DNA from: Erwinia pyrifoliae DSM 12163
Lineage (GTDB): Bacteria > Pseudomonadota > Gammaproteobacteria > Enterobacterales > Enterobacteriaceae
Assembly: GCF_000026985.1 (NCBI RefSeq)
Contig: NC_017390.1
Span: forward strand, 3,773,257 to 3,837,256
DNA length: 64,000 bases
Reading direction: 5' to 3'
The position numbers and the translations under genes were made by a program. Under the pieces are notes generated by a model that ran no database searches, was not told the origin of the DNA, and worked only from the letters and a program-made list of their open reading frames with translations. Shown here one piece after another: positions 36,185-45,868 of this stretch (its first letter is position 1; each line of letters opens with the position of its first letter).

Positions 36185-38107
36185 ATGGGTACACAACAAA
36201 AACCACTTGATGTGATTTGTATCGGGCGTATCGCCGTCGACCTTTATGGTCAGCAAATCGGTGCTCGTCTTGAGGACGAGACCACCTTTGCCAAGTATCT
36301 GGGTGGCTCTTCCGGTAATGTTGCCTACGGTACGGCGATTCAGGGGCTGAAATCGGCGATGCTGGCTCGGGTCGGTGACGAACATATGGGCCGCTTCCTG
36401 CGCGAAGAGCTACAGCGCGCTGGCTGCGATACTCAGAGCCTGATTACCGATAAAAAACGCCTGACCGGTCTGGTGATCCTCGGAATAAAAGATCGGGAGA
36501 CCTTTCCGCTGGTGTTCTACCGCGATAACTGTGCCGACATGGGGCTGGTGCCGGATGACATTCGGGAAGAGTATATCGCTTCTGCACGCGCCGTTGCCGT
36601 GACCGGTACTCACCTGTCGCATGCGGATACCCGCGCCGCCGTGCTGAAAGCGTTGGACATCGCGCGCCGCCACGGTCTGCGCAGCGCGCTGGATATCGAT
36701 TACCGTCCGGTGCTGTGGGGGCTAACCTCTTTGGGCGATGGTGAGACGCGCTTTGTCGAGTCGGCACGCGTCACCCAGCAGCTACAGGACGTGTTGCACT
36801 ATTTCGACCTGGTGGTGGGAACAGAAGAGGAGTTTCACATTGCCGGTGGCAGTACCGACAGTCTGACCGCCCTGAAAAATGTCCGCCAGGCGACGAAAGC
36901 CACCCTAGTATGCAAACGTGGGGCGCTGGGCTGTGTGGTGTTCGAAGGCGAGATCCCGGACACCTGGCAGCAAACAAAACTGCACCCTGGGGTTCGTGTT
37001 GAAGTTCTGAACGTGCTGGGCGCGGGTGATGCCTTTATGTCCGGCCTGCTGCGCGGCTGGCTTAACGATGAAAGCTGGGAACAGGCCTGCCGTTACGCTA
37101 ACGCCTGCGGGGCGCTGGTGGTATCACGTCACGGCTGTGCTCCGGCGATGCCGACCAAAGAGGAGCTTGACGACTTCCTCGGCCGCGAACAGGCGGTGAA
37201 GCGCCCGGATCTCGACGGTCGTTTGAATCACCTGCATCGCGTCACCACCCGTAAGCAGCATTGGCACGAACTCAACATCTTCGCCTTCGATCATCGTAAA
37301 CAGCTGATCGATATGGCAGCAGAAGCGGGCGCGGATGAGACGCGCATTCCCCAACTGAAAAATCTGCTGTTACGGGCGGCGCGTGAGGCGGCAAAAGAGG
37401 CGGGCCTTGATAATGGCCGCTGTGGCATTCTGGCCGATACCACCTATGGTCAGGCCGCCCTGAATGAGATCACCGGCACAGGCTGGTGGATCGCTCGCCC
37501 GATTGAATTACCCGGATCGCGTCCGCTGCGCCTGGAACATGGCAATATCGGTTCCCAACTGATCGACTGGCCGCAGGAGCACGTCGTCAAATGCCTGACC
37601 TTCTACCATCCGCATGACAGCGCAGAGATGCGCCAGGCACAGGATGAACTGCTGCTGGATGTGTGGAAAAGCTGTAATAAGTCCGGACATGAGCTGCTTT
37701 TGGAGGTGATCCTGCCGGAAAGCAACCCGGATAAAAACGAGCAATACTATGCGCAGATCCTGAACCACTTCTACCAAATGGGCATTAAGCCAGACTGGTG
37801 GAAGCTGCCACCGTTGTCACGGGACAGCTGGGCAGCCATCGGCCGCCTGATCGAAGACCATGACCAACACTGCCGGGGCATACTACTGCTGGGGCTGGAT
37901 GCGCCGGAAGCCGAGCTGAAAACCGGCTTCGCCGCCGCTGCCAGCTCTCCGTGGGTCAAAGGCTTTGCGGTAGGGCGTACCATATTTGGCCAACCGTCAC
38001 GTCAGTGGTTGCAGAACGAGCTGGATGATAAAACGCTGATTTCCAAGGTTAAAACCAACTACCTGACGCTTATCGGCTACTGGCGTGAGACACGCCCTGC
38101 ACAATAA
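36185..38107 (+). CDS. iolC: 5-dehydro-2-deoxygluconokinase fused to aldolase-like DUF2090 domain
   Basis: 640 residues. Residues ~1-325 are a PfkB-family kinase (GRIAVDLYGQQIG; KYLGGSSGNVAYG; C-terminal NVLGAGDAFMSGLL with the catalytic Asp) that phosphorylates 5-dehydro-2-deoxygluconate. Residues ~350-640 are the DUF2090 domain (FAFDHRKQLIDMA; EVILPESNPDKNEQYYAQIL; FAVGRTIFGQPSRQWL), related to class I aldolases and proposed to cleave the phosphorylated product to dihydroxyacetone phosphate and malonic semialdehyde. No separate iolJ is seen, which supports that role. ATG at 36185 after GAGGAAACAACAGGT. Confidence 0.94.
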   Translation: MGTQQKPLDVICIGRIAVDLYGQQIGARLEDETTFAKYLGGSSGNVAYGTAIQGLKSAMLARVGDEHMGRFLREELQRAGCDTQSLITDKKRLTGLVILGIKDRETFPLVFYRDNCADMGLVPDDIREEYIASARAVAVTGTHLSHADTRAAVLKALDIARRHGLRSALDIDYRPVLWGLTSLGDGETRFVESARVTQQLQDVLHYFDLVVGTEEEFHIAGGSTDSLTALKNVRQATKATLVCKRGALGCVVFEGEIPDTWQQTKLHPGVRVEVLNVLGAGDAFMSGLLRGWLNDESWEQACRYANACGALVVSRHGCAPAMPTKEELDDFLGREQAVKRPDLDGRLNHLHRVTTRKQHWHELNIFAFDHRKQLIDMAAEAGADETRIPQLKNLLLRAAREAAKEAGLDNGRCGILADTTYGQAALNEITGTGWWIARPIELPGSRPLRLEHGNIGSQLIDWPQEHVVKCLTFYHPHDSAEMRQAQDELLLDVWKSCNKSGHELLLEVILPESNPDKNEQYYAQILNHFYQMGIKPDWWKLPPLSRDSWAAIGRLIEDHDQHCRGILLLGLDAPEAELKTGFAAAASSPWVKGFAVGRTIFGQPSRQWLQNELDDKTLISKVKTNYLTLIGYWRETRPAQ

Positions 38108-38324
38108 TGTCACCCGCGCCCCGGCATGTAAGGCAGCAAAAAGGGATGGCTCATGCGCAGAGTCACCCTTATTGAAGCATTTTTGCGCCACGGTCGACGA
38201 TTTTGTGAACTGTTTCCCATACCTGATGAAATAAAAGCTGCTGATTTCTTCACCAAGTGAAATTTATCGTTCATCTGATAGAATGGCTTACAGCAAATCT
38301 TCTTTTCTTTTAGCGAGTCGCTTA

Positions 38325-39176
38325 ATGGCCAATAATCCTACTCAGCTTTCTCTGTTACAGGACGATATCCGTCATCGCTACGATACCCTGAGCAAACGCC
38401 TGAAGCAGGTGGCACGCTATATTCTGGATAACAGCAACAACATTGCCTTCGATACCGTAGCCTCCATCGCCCAGCAGGCAGACGTGCCTCCTTCCACCCT
38501 TATCCGCTTTTCCAACGCCTTTGGCTTTAGTGGCTTCAATGAAATGAAGCAGGTGTTTCGTCAGCACCTGATGGAAGAGACGGTCAGCTATACCGAACGT
38601 GCACGCCTGTTTCGCCAGACCGCAACGGATGAAGCGCCTGCCACGCCGGAAAGCCCGTCGGAAATCCTCAACGTATTTAGCATGGTTAATGCTCAGGCGC
38701 TGCAACAGTTGGCTATGCAGGCCAATCCGGAACAGCTGGAAAAAGCGGTGAAGCTGCTTGATGAGGCAGACAATATCTACGTCATTGGTCTGCGCCGCTC
38801 GTTTAGCGTGGCGTCCTATCTGACCTACGCCCTGCGTCATCTCGAACGCCGTGCATTCCTGATCGACGGGCTGGGCGGCATGTTCACCGAGCAGCTGAGT
38901 ATGGTGAACCCGAAAGACGTGGTGATCGCCATCAGCTACTCGCCTTATGCACGTGAAGCGGTAGAGCTGGTGGAGCTGGGGGCGAAGCGCGGTGCGCAGC
39001 AGATAGCGATTACCGATAGCCAGGTCAGTCCGCTGGCCGCTTTCAGCGATGTCTGTTTTGTGGTGCGTGAAGCGCAGGTCGACGGCTTCCGTTCCCAGGT
39101 GGCCTCGCTGTGTCTGGCACAGACGCTGGCCGTATCACTGGCGCTGAACAATGCAGGCCGGGAGCCAGAGGCATAA
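38325..39176 (+). CDS. iolR: MurR/RpiR-family regulator of inositol catabolism (IolR-like)
   Basis: N-terminal RpiR helix-turn-helix (residues ~10-80: YDTLSKRLKQVARYILDN, VASIAQQADVPPSTLIRFSNAFGFSGFNEMKQVF) and C-terminal SIS sugar-phosphate binding domain (YVIGLRRSFSVASYL; VVIAISYSPYAREAVEL; ITDSQVSPLAAF). 283 residues from the ATG at 38325; an in-frame ATG at 38283 would add 14 residues, and the choice is uncertain. Placed after iolC and convergent with iolB. Regulating iol genes in response to a pathway intermediate is inferred from its position and the Salmonella/rhizobial precedent. Confidence 0.87.
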   Translation: MANNPTQLSLLQDDIRHRYDTLSKRLKQVARYILDNSNNIAFDTVASIAQQADVPPSTLIRFSNAFGFSGFNEMKQVFRQHLMEETVSYTERARLFRQTATDEAPATPESPSEILNVFSMVNAQALQQLAMQANPEQLEKAVKLLDEADNIYVIGLRRSFSVASYLTYALRHLERRAFLIDGLGGMFTEQLSMVNPKDVVIAISYSPYAREAVELVELGAKRGAQQIAITDSQVSPLAAFSDVCFVVREAQVDGFRSQVASLCLAQTLAVSLALNNAGREPEA

Positions 39177-39204
39177 AAAACGGGTGAGCCTGTCCGGTCA
39201 CCCG
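39176..39204 (-). terminator. iolAB terminator
   Basis: Minus-strand GGGTGA-(10-base loop)-TCACCC stem, with flanking G-C pairs, followed by GTTTTTT. It lies 26 bases past the iolB stop and overlaps the iolR stop codon on the other strand. Confidence 0.8.
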
Positions 39205-39229
39205 CCATATCACGCCGTTCACATCAATT

Positions 39230-40063
39230 TTAGCCGCTGGATGACCGTTTACGCGGATAATCTGCACTGTTTACCCAGGCGTGATCCTCATCCCAGCTGA
39301 ATTTCCACAGGCGCACCGGCCCGGCCATCACGTTGAGATAATAGTTATCATACCCGGCAATGGTCGCTATCGGATGATAGCCACGCGGCACGGTGACCAC
39401 ATCGCGATTACAGGGTGCCATACACTCATCCAGTGAACGGTCGTCAGTGTAAACGCGCTGCATGGCAAAACCACGTTCCGGGTTGAAACGGTGGTAATAA
39501 GTCTCTTCAAGATAGGTTTCCTGGTCTGAATCTTCACGATCGTGCTTATGGCTCGGGTAAGAACTGGTGTTACCTTCATCGGTATACACTTCCACCACCA
39601 GCAGACTGTCCGCCGGCTTGTCATCAGGCAAAATATTGTGCACCAGCCGCTGATTGTTCCCCTTCCCGCGCCGCTCAACGCCGACATTCTGCGGCGCAAT
39701 AAGGCGTACAGGGAGTTTGCCGGAAATGCCAGGCGCACTGCACACCGCCAGCTCGAGATCGGATTCTGCCAGTACTTCTACCTGTTCATCAGGCGGAACA
39801 TAAACCGAGTAAGGCGGCGTACGTTCGAACGGTGACAGGCGTTTACCAATATTCGGGAATTCGGCCTGGCGAGTTTTCACCGAGGCAAGGCCCGCGATCA
39901 GTACCAGACACAGCTCTTTATCACCGCTTGCCAGCGACAGCGACTGCCCTTTTTTCAACTGGTAAGCTGAAAAACCGACATAGCGCCAACCGGCAATTTC
40001 CGGGGTAATATACTGGATACGCCCCTGCGTATCCGGCGGGTTAACTTTGTACAGTAATGACAT
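39230..40063 (-). CDS. iolB: 5-deoxy-glucuronate isomerase
   Basis: Isomerises 5-deoxy-glucuronate to 5-dehydro-2-deoxygluconate, step four. 277 residues of the bicupin IolB/KduI-like family. Metal-ligand cluster in YPSHKHDRED and the Glu/His of YLEETYYHRFNPERGFAMQ, with a further His in VPRGYHPIATIAGYDNYYLN. Follows iolA by 48 bases on the same strand. Intact. Confidence 0.95.
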   Translation of the reverse strand: MSLLYKVNPPDTQGRIQYITPEIAGWRYVGFSAYQLKKGQSLSLASGDKELCLVLIAGLASVKTRQAEFPNIGKRLSPFERTPPYSVYVPPDEQVEVLAESDLELAVCSAPGISGKLPVRLIAPQNVGVERRGKGNNQRLVHNILPDDKPADSLLVVEVYTDEGNTSSYPSHKHDREDSDQETYLEETYYHRFNPERGFAMQRVYTDDRSLDECMAPCNRDVVTVPRGYHPIATIAGYDNYYLNVMAGPVRLWKFSWDEDHAWVNSADYPRKRSSSG

Positions 40064-40111
40064 AGAAATCAGCTCCTTATCTCACCAGAGACGGCCGCAT
40101 GAAAGCGGCGA

Positions 40112-41617
40112 TTAGCCCAGCGTTGGCATGCTGAACTCAGAGACGGTTTTCTGACCGCTCGGCCAGCGCACCGTGGCGGTCTTCATCCTGGTGTAGAAAC
40201 GCACGCCGTCCGGGCCATGTACGTTGAGCGCACCAAAGACCGAGCGTTTCCAGCCGCCAAAGCTGTGGAAAGCCATCGGCACCGGAACCGGAACGTTAAC
40301 CCCCACCATTCCCGCCTGCACCTCACGCACAAAATCACGCCCGGTATGGCCATTGCTGGTAAAAATGGCGCTGCCGTTACCGAACTCGTGGCTGTTTACC
40401 CGTGCCAGCGCGCTTTGATAGTCGGGCGCACGCACGATACTCAGTACCGGCCCGAAGATCTCCTCACGCCAGATAGTCATATCAGTGGTCACGTTGTCGA
40501 ACAGCGTGCCGCCAACGTAGTAACCATCAGGATGGCCTGCCACGCGGATCTCTCGCCCGTCGACCACCAGTTTCGCCCCCTCGCTTACCCCTTTGTCGAT
40601 GTAACCCAAGACTTTCTTCTGGTGTGCGGCGGAAATCACCGGCCCCATTTCATTCTCGTCACTTCCCTTGTGCATACCCGGCCCCACGCGCAGCGCTTGC
40701 ACCAGCGGTGTCAGTGCAGCAATCAGATTGTTCGCGGTATCATCGCCCACCGCGACCACCACCGGCAACGCCATGCATCGCTCACCGGCCGAACCAAACG
40801 CACCGCCCATAATGGCGTTGACGGTGGCATCCAGATCGGCATCCGGCATGACGATGGCATGATTTTTTGCTGCGCCGAATGCCTGCACGCGTTTGCCGTG
40901 TGCACTGGCAGTGGTGTAGATATGCTCAGCCACGGTGGATGAACCAACAAAACTGACCGCCTGAACGCGCGCATCTTTATACAGCCGTTCCGCGTTTTCA
41001 TTTGAGCTGTGAATAACGTTGAAAACGCCATCCGGCAGACCCGCTTCGCTCAATAGCTCCGCCATACGCACCGAGGCAGAGGGGGCGAGCGCCGGCGGTT
41101 TCAACACAAAGGTGTTCCCACAGGCCAGCGCGATGGGGAACATCCACAATGGCACCATCGCCGGGAAGTTAAACGGTGTGATGCCAACCACTACGCCCAG
41201 CGGCTGCATCAGCGAATAGCTGTCAACGCCCGTCCCCACGTCAGCCGAATTTTCCCCTTTAATCAGGTGCGGAATACCACAGGCAAACTCCACCACTTCC
41301 AGACCACGGGTCAGTTCACCCTGCGCATCTGACCAGACTTTACCGTGTTCACTGACAATCAGTTCAGCCAGCTCATCACGATGCTGTTCCATCAGCGTTT
41401 TAAAGTTAAACAGAATGCGCGCACGGCGCAGCGGAGAGGTGCGCGACCAGCTATCAAAGGCATCATGAGCCACCGTAACAGCATGCGCCACTTCGTCAAT
41501 GGTGCTTTGCGTCAGTTCACGCACCTGCTTGCCGCTTGCCGGATCGTAAATCGGGATGGTTTCGTTGCTGGCGCTCAGAGACGTTTTACCGCCAATAAAA
41601 TTTCCTGTGATAGTCAT
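40112..41617 (-). CDS. iolA: CoA-acylating methylmalonate/malonate-semialdehyde dehydrogenase
   Basis: Last step: malonic semialdehyde plus NAD+ and CoA to acetyl-CoA and CO2. 501 residues, aldehyde dehydrogenase superfamily, MmsA/IolA branch. N-terminal NFIGGKTSL, PFNFPAMVPLWMFPIALACGN, catalytic Cys in GSAGERCMALPVVVAVG near residue 285 without the usual general-base Glu, and the C-terminal FTRMKTATVRWP. First gene of the iolAB unit. A homologous valine-degradation enzyme is the alternative; the context decides for IolA. Confidence 0.93.
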   Translation of the reverse strand: MTITGNFIGGKTSLSASNETIPIYDPASGKQVRELTQSTIDEVAHAVTVAHDAFDSWSRTSPLRRARILFNFKTLMEQHRDELAELIVSEHGKVWSDAQGELTRGLEVVEFACGIPHLIKGENSADVGTGVDSYSLMQPLGVVVGITPFNFPAMVPLWMFPIALACGNTFVLKPPALAPSASVRMAELLSEAGLPDGVFNVIHSSNENAERLYKDARVQAVSFVGSSTVAEHIYTTASAHGKRVQAFGAAKNHAIVMPDADLDATVNAIMGGAFGSAGERCMALPVVVAVGDDTANNLIAALTPLVQALRVGPGMHKGSDENEMGPVISAAHQKKVLGYIDKGVSEGAKLVVDGREIRVAGHPDGYYVGGTLFDNVTTDMTIWREEIFGPVLSIVRAPDYQSALARVNSHEFGNGSAIFTSNGHTGRDFVREVQAGMVGVNVPVPVPMAFHSFGGWKRSVFGALNVHGPDGVRFYTRMKTATVRWPSGQKTVSEFSMPTLG

Positions 41618-42294
41618 GTTCTGGCCTCTTGGATGTGATGTCGGCTATGCGTTGCCGGTCAGGAAGTGTTACGTCAGTACGCTACCTTTACCTGGCAACC
41701 CCTGATGCGTACTAAAACAGTATTACACTGAAATAAAATTTTCAAACACTGCGTATTGGAAAGTTATTTTTTAGCGTGACGGCTCGCATTTTTATCGCAT
41801 TTGTCTCAGCGGATGGCGCTGCCCTCTGCGCATCAGAAAAAATGACAGCTGCCGTAATAACGTTTATTTATCGTGACGGTACGCCTTGGTCAAGTGGATT
41901 TTTACGCTGTAAAATACCGGCATCAGGCGCTATTTTGCCCTGGATTGAGGGTGGGTATAGTAAAATTTGCGTGACGCCTCTGAAAATTTAAATATCCATA
42001 TTCACTTTTAATGAAATGAATGTTCTTATTTGTGTTGTGGATAACAGCCAACTCGTCCGGGCATCAATCAGGGTGGTTGCCCGGTCCGCATGATGGCTGG
42101 CACGTTGCGGTGCGGTAGCCCTGACGGCTGCGCTTCCCGTCGGTTCTGGATGATCCTGCGGCGACGCCGCCGGGGCAGCTGCGCCCCTCTCCCCTGACAA
42201 ATCAGCCCTGCCTTATCGCGACGATTCCTAAAGTCACGGAGCCTGTTTTCACAGCCGCTACACTTGCTGCGCATGCGTTGAAAACGGAGGAGCA
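41618..42294. other. Gap between iolA and yhhT
   Basis: About 680 bases. The part next to iolA (41640-41780) is AT-rich and likely holds the iolAB promoter. I found no coherent gene, RNA or mobile-element end. It marks the right border of the inserted iol locus. Confidence 0.5.
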
Positions 42295-43332
42295 ATGAAT
42301 CCATTACTACAGGAGAAGGTTGGGCAGAATATTTTGCTGAAGCTGGCCACCCTGGTGGTGATCCTTGCCGGCATCAAGCTGTCAGCAGAAATTGTGGTGC
42401 CTTTTTTACTGGCGCTGTTTTTTGCCATCGTCATCAATCCACTGGTCAGCGTGCTGATCCGCCGTGGAGTACGGCGCGGAATGGCCATTACCCTGGTCAT
42501 GGTGGTGATGCTGCTGGTACTGACACTGTTGGTCATCATGGTGGCCGGTTCGCTGCAGGCGTTCAGCGAAGTCTACCCACAGCTGCAGGCACAATCAGCA
42601 CAGAAGCTCAGCATGTTGCAGCATCTCGCCGCCCGTTTTCACCTGAACATCTCCAGCTCATCCCTGGCACAGCGGCTGGATCCCGGCGCGATAATGGATG
42701 TTGCCACCACCATGCTGCGCCAGTTTTCCGGGGCCATGACGCAGCTGGTACTGGTGATCATGACGGTGATTTTTATGCTGTTTGAAGTCCACCATCTGCC
42801 TTATAAACTGCGGTACGCGCTGGTCAACCCGCAAATTCATATCGCCGGACTGCATAAAGCGCTGAAAGGCGTAACGCACTACCTGGCGCTGAAAGCATTA
42901 ATCAGTCTGGTCACCGGGGTACTGGTATGGCTGGCTCTGCTGGCGCTGGGCATCAAGTTTGCCCTGCTGTGGGGCATCGTGGCTTTTGTACTCAACTTTA
43001 TTCCTAATATCGGCCCGGTGATCGCCGGTATTCCCCCGGTATTACAGGCGTTACTGCTGAACACTCCGCTGGAGGCAGGATTGGTGGCAGCGCTGTTTGT
43101 CAGCATCCATATGCTGCTGGGTAATCTTCTGGAGCCACGGTTATTGGGGCGCGGGCTGGGGCTGTCGAGCCTCGTGGTGTTTTTGTCACTCATCTTCTGG
43201 GGTTGGCTGCTTGGCCCGGTCGGCATGCTGCTGTCGGTGCCATTGACCAGCGTGTGCAAAATCCTGATGGAATCGACACCGGGCGGTGGCAAGCTGGCCA
43301 TTTTATTAGGCAACGGGCGCAAGCGGGCTTAA
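42295..43332 (+). CDS. yhhT: AI-2E family permease YhhT
   Basis: Putative inner-membrane transporter of the AI-2 exporter-like (PerM/TqsA) family; substrate unproven. 345 residues with eight hydrophobic segments, the long periplasmic/cytosolic helical segment (SEVYPQLQAQSAQKLSMLQ) between TM3 and TM4, and the family signature FIPNIGPVIAGIPPVLQ. The C-terminal LLSVPLTSVCKILMES is typical. ATG after GGAGGAGCA. In E. coli yhhT lies a gene away from dcrB, so the iol locus separates former neighbours. Confidence 0.88.
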   Translation: MNPLLQEKVGQNILLKLATLVVILAGIKLSAEIVVPFLLALFFAIVINPLVSVLIRRGVRRGMAITLVMVVMLLVLTLLVIMVAGSLQAFSEVYPQLQAQSAQKLSMLQHLAARFHLNISSSSLAQRLDPGAIMDVATTMLRQFSGAMTQLVLVIMTVIFMLFEVHHLPYKLRYALVNPQIHIAGLHKALKGVTHYLALKALISLVTGVLVWLALLALGIKFALLWGIVAFVLNFIPNIGPVIAGIPPVLQALLLNTPLEAGLVAALFVSIHMLLGNLLEPRLLGRGLGLSSLVVFLSLIFWGWLLGPVGMLLSVPLTSVCKILMESTPGGGKLAILLGNGRKRA

Positions 43333-43539
43333 GGGCGGGCATTATGCGGCACAAGGTGCCAGAAGTTGTGGGAGCCATGTTGTTGACCTTCACACACAGC
43401 GCGGCAGCGCCCTGCTAAAAAGGACCATGCTTACAGGGTTCCCGGGCCTGATGCAGCTCGGTTATATCAACCGGAACCGGTCGATAAGAAATAATGTGGC
43501 TCTCCACGGGAAAGCTCAATGCGGGCTGTTGTGCATCAC

Positions 43540-43775
43540 AATAAGAGCCGCCGATCATCAAGTTCCATATGCAGCCGGGCGGAAAGGCACAGCAGAATAT
43601 GCCCTTTATGGCATCATGGGTCGGCAAGATAACCGCTGCTGTCATCCACTCTTCTCGTCCGCGCATCACCCCACTGCAGGGTGCGCCAAAAAGCCATGCC
43701 GGTTTCGCCCGGATGTTCTGCCACCGCCATTTCAGGCCAGCCCGTGGTAGCAAAGGGGATATCGCTCGATCTCAT
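43540..43775 (-). pseudogene. DHCW-motif cupin pseudogene
   Basis: Minus-strand frame from the ATG at 43775: MRSSDIPFATTGWPEM, HPGETGMAFWRTLQWGD, SSGYLADP, then TGA exactly where the family has DHWC. The frame continues KGHILLCLSARLHMELDD before a second TGA. This is the pattern of small cupins in which the motif reads D-H-C/W, with the motif His lost to a stop. Two nonsense codons and loss of the C-terminal strands make it dead. The family call is from memory of its consensus. Confidence 0.68.
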
Positions 43776-44068
43776 CGTCGGCTTTTCATTAGTTGTTAAG
43801 AATGCCATCTGAGTCTCATGGTGATACCAGCAACCGCTCGTCGACTTCAGCGCCAAAATGGCCGTTACCTGCTATATACTGAGGCCGCAGCAGGCGGTAA
43901 CTATACTATTGTGTCGCGAAGATCTTCTCTGCAATGGCCTGAACAGGGCGTTTTTCTTAGCTGCGCTGCGGCGTGACGATAATTATTGGATAATAAGCGC
44001 TGGTACAATGAACGTTTGCCGCTGCGGCGGTCTATTCGTGCGCACTTAAGCACCCACAGGGGATCTGC
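43776..44068. other. Region upstream of the EAL gene
   Basis: About 290 bases between the dead cupin start and the TTG start of the EAL protein. It must contain the EAL promoter. ORFs here are short and overlapping, with no recognisable protein. Confidence 0.4.
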
Positions 44069-45622
44069 TTGCAACCATTTGTAAAGCCTAAGCATGAACG
44101 TATCTGGCTGGTGGCATCCGGCCTGCTGCCGCTGTTACTTTGCCTGTTTTTTTCCTTTATTGCTGCCCGTCAGGCGGTGGAGCGGCAGCAGGAAATCACC
44201 GCCGCCACGCTGTTAAGCCAGGCCGAACACATCAGCGATCTCGCCTGGGATATGACCGGGCATCTGCGCGCATTCAGCAACCAGCCTTGCGCGGATATCA
44301 GCTCTCAACTACAGAAACTGGGAACGCTCAATCCCTATTTTCGCTCGGTGGGTTTAACCCGGTATAACACGGTCTATTGTTCATCGGCCTTTGGTTCTGC
44401 CCAAGGGACGGTGGCCGGTATGATTCGCCATCCCCTCCCCCCGTCCAGTCTATCGTGGTGGACGCTCTCCCTTGCCGGCACCTATGGTGTTCAGGATCGC
44501 CCTGCGGTGATATTTATGCGCCAGACATCCAGCAAAGCAGGAAGCTACGCGGTGGTTGACGGCCAGTATCTGATTGATCTTATGCGGGCGACGGGGCTGA
44601 AACTTGGCTATCACATCACTATGCAGTTTGGCGGTGGCTACCAAATTGCCAGCGCTGAGCCATCAAGCCATCAGCAAGAAAGCTGGAAAACCCGCACTTT
44701 TAATAGTAGTTCCAGCAATTATCCGGTTTCTATCCGCATTTCCGCACCGTGTACTGAAACACTGCAAAACGGGTGCCAGATACTGCTCACCTTTATGCCA
44801 ATGGCGGTGATCCTCTCGGTGCTGTTTGTCGCACTTACCAATAGCTGGCTGCGGCGCAGAAGCTCGTACCGGGATGAGATCCGCCGGGGGATGGCGCTTG
44901 GAGAATTCTCGGTTCATTATCAGCCAGTCTGTAACCTGGAGAGCGGGCAGTTAGCCGGGGTCGAATGTCTGATGCGCTGGCAGCGCTCCGACGGCAGCTG
45001 GGTGCGCCCGGATATCTTTGTTAGCGCTGCCGAAAACGAAGGGATGATCGTTTCACTGACCCGGCACCTACTGCAACTGATCGAGAAGGATTGCGCCAGC
45101 TGGCAGGTTCCTGTCGGCTTCCATATTGGCGTTAACGTGGCGGCGGACCATCTCCAGCACGATGATTTTGTTAACGATATCCGCAAGTTCTCACAGGGCA
45201 TTGCCCATCTGCAGCCCACATTTACCCTTGAATTGACGGAACGCAGTCTGATTAGCGAAGGTGAGCAGGTAGCGCATAAGCTGGCTGAGCTGCGCAGTGA
45301 GGGCATCCGCGTGGCAATTGATGATTTCGGTACCGGTCACTGTTCCCTGAGCTATCTGCAAACCTTCCCGTTGGACTATCTGAAGATTGATAAAGGTTTT
45401 GTCAAAGCCATTGAGTCAGCGGACGGTGAAACACCGGTGCTGGATATCATTATTCAGTTAGCGCACAAGCTGGCGCTGCAGGTGGTGGCAGAAGGTGTGG
45501 AAACCCCGCTGCAGCTGGAGTATTTGAGAAATCACGGCGTGGTGTTTATGCAGGGTTATTACTATGCGCGCCCCATGTCGAGCGCTGCACTGATGCAGTG
45601 GATAGAACAGCAGAATGCTTAG
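44069..45622 (+). CDS. Cyclic-di-GMP phosphodiesterase with CSS-motif sensor domain
   Basis: Degrades c-di-GMP. 517 residues: N-terminal membrane helix (LLPLLLCLFFSFIAA), periplasmic CSS domain (YCSSAFG near residue 107; an N-terminal Cys in NQPCADI), second helix (MPMAVILSVLFVALT), then an EAL domain from ~275. Catalytic residues are visible (NVAADHL; ELTERSLI; IDDFGTGHCSLSYL; Lys in LKIDKGFV; VVAEGVET), but the signature reads ECL in GVECLMRW. No ATG fits; TTG at 44069 has AGGGG eight bases upstream. Related to E. coli PdeC-type enzymes, whose activity depends on periplasmic redox state. Confidence 0.87.
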   Translation: MQPFVKPKHERIWLVASGLLPLLLCLFFSFIAARQAVERQQEITAATLLSQAEHISDLAWDMTGHLRAFSNQPCADISSQLQKLGTLNPYFRSVGLTRYNTVYCSSAFGSAQGTVAGMIRHPLPPSSLSWWTLSLAGTYGVQDRPAVIFMRQTSSKAGSYAVVDGQYLIDLMRATGLKLGYHITMQFGGGYQIASAEPSSHQQESWKTRTFNSSSSNYPVSIRISAPCTETLQNGCQILLTFMPMAVILSVLFVALTNSWLRRRSSYRDEIRRGMALGEFSVHYQPVCNLESGQLAGVECLMRWQRSDGSWVRPDIFVSAAENEGMIVSLTRHLLQLIEKDCASWQVPVGFHIGVNVAADHLQHDDFVNDIRKFSQGIAHLQPTFTLELTERSLISEGEQVAHKLAELRSEGIRVAIDDFGTGHCSLSYLQTFPLDYLKIDKGFVKAIESADGETPVLDIIIQLAHKLALQVVAEGVETPLQLEYLRNHGVVFMQGYYYARPMSSAALMQWIEQQNA

Positions 45623-45868
45623 CCACCAGCCCGGCTTATTGAAGCCGTAATGGGATGTTTCTTAGTGAAATTATGTCAGTGCACAAAGAAACGATATACT
45701 GATACCTGGCAGAGTGTGCTGCCGTGCTGTATTGGCGCGCGGCCAATGCCTGACGATGGCGCATTTTGCCGTTGGTTTTACTCGCGTGCACAGTCAGGTT
45801 AAAACACGGTGCCTGACCGATACGACGGGTTTTTAAACGGTAACACAGATAATGACAGGGTATTCTAT

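Noticed and set aside
43427..43750. 107-residue plus-strand ORF upstream of the EAL gene
   Set aside because: It is antisense to the cupin pseudogene, whose sequence is recognisable on the other strand.
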